DNA from: Symbiodinium natans
Lineage: Eukaryota > Sar > Dinophyceae > Suessiales > Symbiodiniaceae
Length of the DNA stretch: 64,000 nt
NCBI GenBank assembly: GCA_905221605.1
Contig: CAJNDS010000759.1
Location: 1-64,000, forward strand
Direction of reading: 5' to 3'
Made by a program: the position numbers and the translations under genes. Position 1 is the first letter of the stretch, and every line of letters begins with the position of its first letter. Under the pieces are notes generated by a model. That model saw nothing but the letters and a program-made list of their open reading frames with translations. It had not been told where the DNA came from and searched no databases. Positions 34,201-46,200 of the stretch are shown piece by piece.

Positions 34201-37200
34201 TTTAGGGTTTAGGGTTCAGGGTTTAGGGTTTAGGGTTGAGGGTTTAGGGTTTCAGGGTTGTGGGTTCTGAGTGTAGGGCTCAGGCTCTCAGGGTGCGGTG
34301 TTTGGGGTTTTCGGGGGAATGGGCTGAAGCCTGTGCAGGCCATCGTTGAAAAGACCCAGACTCCTTGGTGGCAAGTCAAGACAAGAGCCCGAAGGTTTCG
34401 GGGCTTACTTGGAGGTTCGTGAAACTTAGTAACCCAATGATAACTGCACTGATAACCCGGCACCTTAAGGGGCTTTCTAAGTCAGTTGTAAGTACGCTTA
34501 TAGTTGGTTGCTAAGTAACCTGAACCTCCAGGTAGGGTCACCTCCTTGATTGGGCGGGGTTGGGGGGGGGGGGGGGGGGACGGTTTTAGGGTTTAGGGTT
34601 TAGGTTAGGGTTTTTTAGGGTTTAGGGTTTAGGGTTAGGGTAGGGTTAGGGGGGGGGGGGGGGGGAGATAGGCTCACCAGCGCCAACCACAACCTTTGAG
34701 CATCCTCAGGCAATCATACCCCTTTATGGAATTCCTTTAAATGGACCGGGATGCCCGTTGGTGCCTGGGTAGTTAACCTTTTGCCTGTTTGACCTTTTTT
34801 TTTTTTTTTTGGGGGGGGGGGGGGGTTAGGATATGTAGCTTGAGATGTTCCCCCCCAAATTAACAGTCCTTAGCCGGGATTCTAGTACCCCCTGTGAGAA
34901 TCCCTATAAATTAAGGGACTGTTATTACAAGGAGGGGAACATTCTAATATGCAGCCGCTGAGGATGGCATCTTGGGATGAGAAGGACCCGTCCCTGTTCT
35001 GCGACAAGAGCTTCCCGCACAGGCGGAAGTGGCGTTCAGGGCTTTGGTGGGTTGGAAAAAGCCTTTGAAGCCCCGTAAACCCCGTAAGCCCCCTAAACCC
35101 TAAAGGCGTACCTATAGAGCAACCTTTAAACCCTAGACCATGCACACCCCCTGAACCTTTAAGAAGCCTTACAGCCTTAAACTCCAAAGCCCTAAAGCAG
35201 CGCGCTAGGGTTACTCTATAGGTACTGCTTTAGAGTTGGGAACTTCAACTGGTTTCATCTCAGAAATTTGCTTACTGGCTAATGGGATATGGGAATTAAG
35301 TGCCCTCGCGACCCCCTGAACAGGTCTACACGAACCAGTTTAGAGAGGTGTTTCGGTAAACCACGAAACCCCTAAGCCCGAGAAGCTGAACATCTCTGGG
35401 CGGCGTAGCGTAGCGTTAAGGGTTGCGAGTTTTTGTTCGGGGGTTAAGCCCCAAAATCCTTAACCTTGGGCCGCCCGTCTAGGACCCTGCCTTTTGTCTC
35501 ACATTTTCTGGTTCCCTTGTCAGCACCAGCAAGACACAGGGGCCTTGGACCCTGAACGTCAAACCCTCAACCCCAAGTCCTAAACGCCAGTTAAAAGCCA
35601 CGGAAACCGTTCAACCAAAAGCAGCCAAAGCACCCTAAACCCCAAACCCCCAAAGCCCCAAAAGCCAAACCCTAAACCCTGCACCCTAAACCCTAAACCC
35701 TAAACCCTAAACCCTAAACCCTAAACCCTAAACCCTAAACCCTAAACCCTAAACCCTAAACCCTAGCTCATGGAGGCTCATTCCCTCTATTGATGGACCT
35801 GGGGCCGCAGCCACCGGACTGTCCCAGACACTATGCTGCACCCAGCTCGTCCTGTTTGGGCTTTCGGGCTTCAGGATTTGAGAGTTTAGGGTTTCGGGTT
35901 TAGAGTTCAGGGTTGAGGGTTTAGAGTTTAGGGTTCAGTATAGGGTTTAGGGTTCAGGGTTTAGGGGTATTATATAGGGTCAGGGTTTAGGGGTTGAGCG
36001 TTTAGGGCTATTGTATAGGACTAAAACCCATATCAAGGTTTTGTTGGGCAGCAAATTCTTTTGGATATCGTTTTGTCCCATAGGTTTGAAGGTAGCATTC
36101 TGTTCATTATTATGATGACTAGTATTTTTATTACTTTTTATTATTACGATTATTAGTACTATGATTATTATTTGTCTTCTTATGATTCTTACGATTATTA
36201 TTATCATCATCGTTTTCGCATTTGTTTTTTGTTATTTATCTTGTATCTATATATATATATCTGATATATATATATATATATGCTGTTTTTTGGGGGGATG
36301 TTGGGGGTCAAGACAGCTTCTGAAATGCGCGAAGGCATCATGTTGTACAGTACATCTTCCTGCATTGAAGTACGCTACCACACACCTTCTGGGGTTCAGC
36401 GTTTCGGGTTGAGGGTCTAGAAGCCAAAACCCAAAACCCTAAACCCAACACTGCCCTGAACCCTAAGCTTTGTCTTGCCTTAAAGGGTGCTTACTGCTTG
36501 CATAGGTGTTTAGCTTCAGACGCCTGTGGGCTTCGGTTTAGGGACCCTTTACATCGGCAAAATACGCTTTATGTGATGAGGGTACATGTCCCTTTTTTCC
36601 AGGGAATGTAGGGTCAAGGGCTTTGCGTTCTACTTTAGATCAACGCAAAAACCTTTCGCCCTCAACACCCTAACCCCCAACCCCTAAACCATAAACCCTA
36701 AACCCTAACCCCTAACCCCTAAACCCTAAACCCTAAACCCTAAACCCCAACCATGAGTTGGGGATGCTGAGGCCCATGTGGGTTCCAGCACGCCGGCTCC
36801 ACCGCGGCCAGTGGCGCCTCTTTGATGGCATAGACGCTCAGCGGCAGCTTGCAAGCGGTGTAGAGGCTTAGAGGTTTTAGGGTTTAGGGTTTAGGGTCTG
36901 GGTTTAGGGTTTAGGGATTAGCGTTTAGGTTTTAGGGTCTAGTCTAGAGGTTTGGGGTGCAGGGTTGACAAAGCCCTAAAGAGCCTGAACCAAATCCCTC
37001 AACCCTGAACCCTGAAACCTTTCTGTGGACTGTTCGAACACACACGGAGGGTCCCCACCCCATTCCCCCCCCCCCCCCCCCCCCCGCCCAGAAACCCCTA
37101 GCTGCCCAAGCGCCCCAGAAGTTTCCAGAGGCCCGAAAACCCCTTAGCCAGGGAACATCCCAGACTTGTAACAAAACCCGAAGCGTTACATCCGAAACCC

Positions 37201-40200
37201 TAAACCCTGAACCCTAAACCCTGAACCCCAAACCCCCCTCAATTCAAGAAGTTTTTCGTCAAGCCAGAGAATTCAAGCAGCTACTAAACCCTGAACCCTA
37301 AACCCTGAACCCCAAACCCCCCTCAATTCAAGAAGTTCTTCGTCAAGCCTCTGGGTCCAGAAAGATGCAGGATCCACAGGACCTCTTGCAGGGCAAGGTC
37401 GGCCCCTTCTCCAGCAGCGCAAGGTTGAGGGTTTAGGTTTTAGGGCTTTGGGTTGAGGGTTTAGGGTTTAGGATTTAGGGTTTAGGGTTTAGGGTCTAGA
37501 GTTTGGGGCTTGGGGCTTAGGGCTTAGGGTTTAGTAGCTGGTCCCCAGCCCAATAAATAGGATCCTTTACCCCGTCGATTTATTGGGATTTGAGGGTTCC
37601 TGGCTTGGGGTTTGGGGTTTAGGGTGAGGGATCAGGTTTTGGGTTGAGGGTTTGGGTTTCGGGGGTTAAAGCTTGGGGCCCAGACAAGCTCGCAGTGGTT
37701 TCGCACGGACCTTGAGGTCTTTGAAGTTGATTTTGGCCATCGGCCACATGGGGGTTTACGAAAATAGGGGACTCCTAAAATGGTAAGATTCCCTTATAAT
37801 AGGGACCCCAATACACCCCGAATTTCGTAAACCGTAAACCCCTATATTCATGCTCTTGTTGGCAAATATGATCTTCAACCGTGCTTTTCACGGAAGTTCT
37901 GCAAGGCAACATCTCTGGCTTGGGCCTACAGATAAGACCTCCGCATGGTAAGAGGCTCCCCCCCCCCCCCCCCCCCGAAACATTGGGAACCCAAGTAGAG
38001 ATCTGCACAAATATCCCCAAACCCTAAACCCCGAACCCTAAACCCTAAATACCTGAGGATGTCCAGGCGCGAGGGCGGGGTGGTCTAGGCTTGGGGAGGG
38101 GGGAAGTTTAGGGTTTAGGGTTTAGGGTTTGGGGTTTGGCATTCAGCATTTAGGGCTCTGGGTTTAGGGTTTAGGGGTTAGGGTTGAGGGTTGACGGTCT
38201 AGGGTCTAGGGTTTAGGGTTTTGGGTTTCGGGGTGCAATCCCTAAGGCTCTAAAGAGTCTTTTCGTTTGGGCCCAAAGGCACTCTTATATTAGGCTTTGC
38301 GGCTATTTTGAGCCTAAGGGTTAGCATTTAGGGCTTCGGGTTTGGGAGGGGGGAGTTGGGATGATGAAGTTGAAGCCCAATCCCCAGCAGCTCTTCACGA
38401 TCGGAGGTTTATAGCCCAGGTTGGAATTCCACCCTAATCCTGTACTAATAACCCTCCTGAACAAATCAAAATTAAAGGCTAGAACGCAAATAAAGGGCAA
38501 GATCTGCGAGCGAACCCTGCGCCCGAAAGCCTAGGCAACTGTTGGCTGATGGCTGCCCTCGCAGCCTTGGCAGAGTATCCCAAGGCGGTGGAGAAGGCGG
38601 GAACTGGGTGGGTGGGTTAGGGTTCGGGTTTAGGGTTTGAGGCTCATGAGCCGAGAAGTCGAGTAAGTGCCCCTTGGAGCTTGTTGCTGGTTGCTAGAGG
38701 GAATTGGTTTAATAGCCCCTAGGAAGGTCGGGGTGCAAGGTTGGCTAAGGGCCTCGCTCGGTGTGGGTTTGGGGTTTGGGGTTTCGGGTCTAATTGGGGT
38801 CTAGAGCGTAGGGTTCTAGGGTTTAGGGTTTGGAGTTTTGGGTTTAGGGTTCCAGGGTTTACGGTCAGTCTCACCTTGAGGTCTTCAAGGTAGATGGCTC
38901 CCAGACCGATGGCCGATTCGTCCTGGAGCTCTTCGACTACCGCCAGGGAAAGGCAGGGGCGACATCGGAGTTTTGGCTTTCGATTGCCTTGATCGGCTTC
39001 TCACGGCTTATCAGAGTTTCTAGTTCATGTTCTGGGGATTTCTGAGGGTTGCTGAGGGCTCATAAGGGGTTTAGGGTTTAAGCTTTGTGTAGGTGGCGCC
39101 AGCACCTGAACCCTGAACCCGGCGAGATCCCAACCCGCCCCAAATTCCAGGAACCCCCAACACCCAAGACCCTGTGCTTCTTAGGACCCACATGTGCTGA
39201 GTTTTAACAAGCTAGCTGCCCTGCCCAATCTACCTTCAACTGGGTTGGGGGTAGGTTTTGATGAGTGCATATAGGATTGGGGTGGCCTCTTGAGGAGAGT
39301 AGCAACTAATCCCTAAACCCTAAACCATAAACCCTAAACCCTAAACCCTAAACCCTAAACCCTAAACCTGACAAGCTCTTTCGCAAAGCCCGCACCCTGG
39401 CGCGAGTTTGTGGACGTCGTCGTCGACGAGTACATCCCCTGTGTGGGGGACTTCAGCTTGGTCCTGCTGGGGTTGAGGGCTTAGGGTTCAGGGTTTAGGG
39501 TTTAGGGTGTAGGGTCTAGGGTTAGGGTTTCGGCTTGTAGGGCTTATAGGGCTTATAGGGCTAGTGAGGGTCTAGGGTATAGGGGGCTTAGGGTTAAGGG
39601 CTGATGAGGGTTTAGGCTTTGGGGTTTTTGCGCCCTAGGCGCAGAAACCCTAAACTAACCCTAATCTTGGGGTTCAATTCTTGTGTAGGATTCTTAGGAC
39701 ATTGTTCAGCGTGGCGTTGCCGGAACATGTAGCTTTAGTGCATTCGGGGGTTTAGTGTTCGCAGGGTTTAGAGTTCAGGGGAATGAGTCGGGTGTCCTCG
39801 GACTGGCCAGGGATCCAGGTACTACACTTGGGCCCCAAAGTCGTTCCTACGCAAGCCTCATGCCCCGAAACACTAAACCTGAAACCCTAAACCCTAAACC
39901 CTAAACCCTAAACCCTAAACCCTAAACCCTAAACCCTAAACCCTAACCCCTAAGCCCTAAACCCTAAACCCCAAACCCCAAACCCTAAACCCTAAATCCT
40001 AAACCCTAAACCCTAAACCCTAAACCCTAAACCCTAAACTGTATGGATGTCGGTGGCACAATGGCCCTTAGGCTTCGGTTGCAAGGCGCAGGCCTTTCTG
40101 AGCTTAGGTTAGGGTCTGGGGTCTAGGGTCTAGGGTCTAGGGTCTAGGGTTTAGGGTTTAGGGTTTAGGGTTTAGGGTTTAGGGTTTAAGTATTTAGAAA

Positions 40201-43200
40201 TTTAGGGTTTCGAACTTAGGGTTCAGGCGCTCAACCACAGGCTGCTCGCAAACCCCCATCTCCACCAAACCCGGGTACCACCCTCATACCCTTTTTTGGG
40301 GTTCAAGGTTCCCTTATCGAGTAACCAACCCAAAAAAGGGTACACTCATTATAACATGGTCACTGGACTACCAAGAAACTGCCGTAGGATTCCTGAGCAC
40401 GCTTAAGCCCTAACCTTTCGGCACCCTCCGCCCGGAGCAAGATGAAGGCCAGAGCCCTACTACACCCCAAACCCCAAGCCCTAAGCCCCAAACCCTGAAC
40501 CCCAAACCCTAACCCCAAACCCTCACCAAACCCTAAACCCCAAACCCTCAACACCAAACCCTACACTCTAAACCCAAGCCTCAAAAACCCCAAGCTCTGA
40601 ACCCTAACCCCTAACCGCTAAACCCTTACTAAACCCTAAACCCTAGACCCTAAACCCTGAACCCTAAACCCTAAACCCTAAACCCTAAACCCCAAGCACT
40701 GAACCCTGCAGCTGTCAGCTGCAGGCACACGCCCACTGGTGGCTTGGAAGCTTCGTGGTACCCTTTTTACTCTTTTTTGGGAGGTTCCGGGGTTTCCTTA
40801 TAAAGTAGCCAACCCAGAAAAGGGTTTAGGGTTTAGGGTTTAGGGTTTCGGGTTTCAGGTTTCGGTTTTCGGTTTTCGGGTTTCGGGTTTCGGGCTTAGG
40901 GTTTAGGGTTTAGGGTTTAGGGCTACCAAGGTGGGCCGATGAGGCCGAGCCTTACTTCTGTCAGCCTCATGGAAACGAGCCGCTGGGTTGCAGCTGGATG
41001 CCGGGAGCCCGCTGCAAGTTAGAGCCTCAAGGGCTTCATAGGGTTTAGGGTTTAGGGTTTAGGGTTTAGGGTTTAGGGTTAGGACCCAGAGTAGGCCCTC
41101 ATTCCCATGTTATGGTTTACGTTCTCTTGCAAGTCCCTCTAAACCAAGAAGGGCACCCTTTGTATTCCTAGGTGTTGCTCTTGGGTCTAGTGTCTTACGA
41201 GTTTGAATAGGGCTTCGGTTTTAGGGTCGGTCTACCTACCAGAGTGATCGGATGCTTAGTAGTACCCTTATTCCCTGTATAAGGGGTAAAATCCCTTGTG
41301 AACGGAATTAGACCAACGAGGGTGCCTTTTTTCTCCTCCTAGGTCACTGAGGACCCTACAGACGCTAAACCTTCAAGCCCTAAACCCGAATTCAGCCCTA
41401 AACCCTTTTTCATTGGGAGTTCCTCGCGCAAGGTTTTTTCGTAAAGGAAAGGAGCATGCATGGCGGGCTACTTGCGGGACCCCATGTGAACCATAGCGTT
41501 TAGGGTTTAGGGTTCAGGTACAGGGTAGATGCGGATCCTTGAACTGGCGAATAAGAAGCCGCAGATACAACGATACACAAGCAAACTAGAGGCAACTGCA
41601 CGCCATTCTAAACGCTGTTTCTTTGCTGTTTTCAGGCCGGTATGCTAATCCTGGTATATACATTCACTGCGAAAGGATGTGGTGCCTCATTCTCGAGAAG
41701 GCCAGGGGCATCGCAAAGATAATTCCTTGGGTACGAGGCTTCAGGGACCCAAGCCCCAATCTTTCTTGTATGATGGAACCTGTAACACAGTATTGCGAGG
41801 GATCCGAATATGGGTGAGGGAATATTCCTTCATTCTAAACCCTAAACCCTATACCCCTAAACCCGAAACCCTAATCCCTATATTCCCCATAATCCCTATA
41901 GTCGCTATAATCCCAATAATCCCTATAATCCCTATAAACCCTAAACCCTATAAACCCTAAACCCTAAACTGCGGCGTCTCTTGACAAGAAGGGTTCTAGG
42001 ATGGCATCCATTGCGCTCAAAGAGGGCGCGCTGAGATGTCGGCGCCCTGCAGGGTTTAGGGTTTAGGGTTTAGGTTTGGGTTTTGGGTTTTGGGTTTTGG
42101 GTTTGGGGTTTCGGGTTTAGGGTTTAGGGTTTAGGGTTTAGGGATACTCCTTGAGCGGTATCGGGGGATCGGGATCTAATCCGCGGAGGCCTTGGCCAAG
42201 CTCTTCGGCAGCTATGCACATCTTGCAGAGGCCAACTGAGGGTTGCGGGTGTAGGGTTTAGGGTTTAGGGTTTAGGGTTTGGGGTTTGGGGTTTGGGGTT
42301 AAGGGTTAAGGGTTAAGGGTTAAGGGTTTGGGGCGGGTTCGGGGTTTAGGGTTTGTCCCTGGATATGGTCCCTTATTTCCTTAACGGGTTCTGAGTATGG
42401 GCCTTTGGGGTTTATAGGGTATGTAAGGGGTATAGGGTTTAGGGTTTAAAGTTTAGGGTTTAGGGTTTAGGGTTTAGGTTCCATACTCAGGAACCATGTA
42501 ACTACCCCAAGTGCCCTTCCCTCTGAAATCACAACGGTCACAAAATAGGCGCCAGGTAGGCAGAACAGTCATTTTTGTACTTTATTATGTTTTTATTGAT
42601 ATTGATATGTGTATTATATTTATATTTATATTTATATTTATAGTTATATTTAAATTTAGATATGTACATGTGCATATGTACGTAGCAAGGTTCCTGTTCT
42701 GGGTGAGAGTATGCCGACATAATCCCAACTCAAAATAGGAATTCTAGCTAAACGCCCCAAAGTAGCATAGTCAGGGCTTCTTCCAATCACATCCCTTCTC
42801 GTCTCCCTTTTCGCGAGGAACCCCATGATGTATAACGGACTCGATGGCATTGAAACCTTCAACCGTCAACTCTCTCGGACCCTAATAATCCCTAATACTA
42901 CTACGACTGGGATGTGCAGCGGTACTTTTTTGGACTAGGATCCCTGATATACGCCTTTTAAACAAACACGGGCACCCTTTTTCTACCAAGCTTCCTGAGA
43001 GAATCCTCAACCCTAAGCCCGAAACCCCAAACTCTCAAACCCTAAAACACGGAATCCTACGACACGGCCCACGGAGATCGGCCTTGCTGAGTACTTACCT
43101 TGCAAGTTCCGAGAACGAACTTTGCGTATGAGGTACCTTACCTTTCACAGGGTTAGAGAACCTATTTCCCAAGTTCTGAGTCGCCCTAAACCATATATAT

Positions 43201-46200
43201 ATATATATCCAGAAACCTATACGTAAATAAACCCTAGGCCCTTTATAACCCTAAACCCTAAACCCTAACCCCTAAGCCCTAAGCCCTAAACCCTAAACCC
43301 TAAACCCTAAACCCTAAACCCTAAACCCTAAACCCTAAACCCTAAACCCTAAACCCTAAACCCTAAACCCTAAACCCTAAACCCTAAACCCTAAACCGAA
43401 CAACCCTTTACACCCAAAACCCTTTTAGGCTTAGCTAGGCTTAGAGTTTAGGGGGTACAGGGGCAACCCTGCAGCTGCTTCCGGGCGCTGACCGGCCGGG
43501 AGCCCCGAGAATCAAGGAGGTTTAGGGTTTAGGGTTTAGGGTTTAGGGTTTAGGGTTTAGGGTTTGGGGTTTAGGGTTTAGGGTTTCGAGGTCTAATACG
43601 TGTGTAGCAGGATGAGCGGTCGCCAGAGACATGAGCCAGGAGGACCACGCAAGCGGCAAGCACTCTTCCACCGGATTATAGGCCATGAACGATAAGCCTT
43701 CAACCCTAAACCCTAAACCCTAAAACCTTTGGGTTCAGACTAGTAGCTCCTGGGTCCCTTAAATCGATACGACTCCAAGCTCCTGGACCGCCGTGGCTTC
43801 GGTGCTGGCCAGTGTCTTCGGGGACCAGGGGGCCTCCAGCCGGCTCAGCCTAGGGGGTTTAGGGTTTAGGGTTTAGAGTTTAGGGTTTAGGGTTTAGGGT
43901 TTAGGGTTTAGGGCCCAACAATCCCCAGCTCGCCCATGCAATCTGAAACGGCAAGCCCTCAACTTTAACCCTAAAAACTTGGGCTTCCCACCGCATTTGG
44001 GATGTACGAGAATAGGGGGAACCTAATATAGTCCCCAAAAGAGTAGGATTCCCTTAGAATCAGGACCCCAAGAAGGTACCCCCTAAGTTCGGAAAACCCA
44101 CCTTTCAGCACCAAGTCGCGGGGCTGGCTTTGGGATGCTTTGGGAGATTGCGGGATGGTCGTACTTGGAGGTTCATGGCACTTCGAAGCCCAAATAGAAC
44201 CGTACTTAGAACCCAATCACAATAAGATTAGGATACTTAAGGGGCTTCTAAGTGGGTTATACCTACACTGAACCTCCCAGTAGGGTTTTTTTCGGGCTTT
44301 GGGCAAAGAGTTTGGGGTTGAGGGTTTGGGGCTTCGTTTCACTACTTGAGACCCTGGCTACAGACCAAGGCTGTACGGAGCAGGAATTGTGGAACCACTC
44401 GGGCGCAGAATGGTTGCAGAGCACCATGCGACCTGGCTTCGTAGGGTTTCCGGCCTGCTATTGTTTCTAAGGGTTTAGGACTCAGAGTTTGGAAGGTCCC
44501 TGTCCCGAGATGATGCATACGGGTCATGACAGTAAACCCCAAACCCCAAACCTCAAACCCCAAACCCCCAACCCCAAACCCCAAACCCTAAACCCTAAAC
44601 CCCAAACCCCAAACCCTAAACCCTAAACCCTAAACCCTATGCAACACTGACGTGGCGTCGGCCTGCTTTAGTCTCTATTCCAGTCGATGGCTTTCCGTTA
44701 CAGCTGCACGCACTTGCTGCTTGGAGGTTCACGGTACTTCGCAACCCAATGGTAACCCTGTTACAGTGCCTAAGGGGCTTAGAAGTGGGTCAAACTGTCG
44801 GCCTCAACCTTATTGCAACGCACAAGTATGCTCTACTTTGTGCATTGTGCATTGTTGCATTGTTGCATTGTGCATTGTTGTTTTGTGCATGCCATTGTCA
44901 AGTGTATGCCAGTCCATATGCATTGTGTCAAGCACTGCAAGTGTCAAGTCAGTGCATGCGCAAGTGCATCATGCATTCTTCAAGTGTGTTGTGCATCTTG
45001 CCAAGTGCAGTGTGCATTTTGCGTTGTGCCTGCACATTGTGCATTGTGCATTGTGCATCGTGCATCGTGTCGAGCATCGTGCATCGTGCATCGTGCATCG
45101 CGCATCGTGTGTTCGGCTTTGTTATTTGCTCCTGTTCTTGTTGTGTGATCATGTATTCGCGCGGGTTACTAAGTACCCTGAACCTCCAAATGTGGAGCCC
45201 CAAACCCTAAAACCTAACCCTAAACCCTAAACCCTAAACCCCCTAAACCCATTTGGCTCGGTTGGTCCCAAAATCCTTGGAGCCCTGGTCCCGCTGCGCG
45301 GCACCCTTCCTCGAGCGGCCGATATACCCTCACAAGAGAAGGGTTTAGGGTTTAGGGTTTTGGGTTTTGGGTTTTGGGTTTTGGGTTTAGGGTGTAGGGT
45401 GTAGGGTTTAGGGTTTAGAGTTTAGGATTTAGGGTTTAGGGTTTAGGGTTTCGGGTACCTGGAAGATTGGATACATCCATTTTTTGGTACGGGTATCAAG
45501 GCAAACCTGAAACCCTCGACCCGATCAATCCGAGAAACCCTCAACCGTCCAGGGTATATGGATTCCCTCAACCCTCAAGGGTATATGGTTTAGGGTTTTG
45601 GTTTTAGGCTTAGGGTTTAGGGCTTAGGATCCCGAACCTGCTCCATGCCTTGAAACTGTCAGGTCCCGAGACCACCTGGACCGATTTCAGTACAACAGCA
45701 GGAACCGCCAATCGGTCCGGGAACCGAGTGCCTCTGTCGGAGGGTTTAGGCTTCAGGGTTGGGATGTTCCCCCTTTATGCTAACAGTCCTGAATAGGACC
45801 ACACTAGGGGGTACTATAAGCCCCATTCGGGACTGTTAGTAAAAGGAGGAACATCCCAAGTTCAGGGTCGAGGGTTTAGGGAGCCAGAGGCCTCCGAAAA
45901 GCCCGAAAATGCGGAGCCCGAGACCCCCAAACCCGTAGAGAGAGGTGTTGCGGTTTAAGCGATTGTGAGCTGTAGGCTTAGGGCTCGCGGGCTTTTCAGA
46001 GGCCCCGTACCCCTTGTTCTTGAAGGGTTTGGGGTTTAGGGTTACGTAGGGATTCAGGAAGGCTGAGGGGTGGGGGCTTGGGTTCAGGGTTTTGAAGTAC
46101 CCTGTGGGAAGGTTCTGATGCCACGCTCGAAGGATTGAGAGCTAGGGACAGTATGGAATTCTGAAGGCTGTGGGGAGTCAGCGCAGGGGCTCAGGTCCCA

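Noticed and set aside
44652..45230. Cys/His-rich frames (ALCIVHCALLHC and similar)
   Set aside because: They are translations of the GTGCATT minisatellite within MITE A4.
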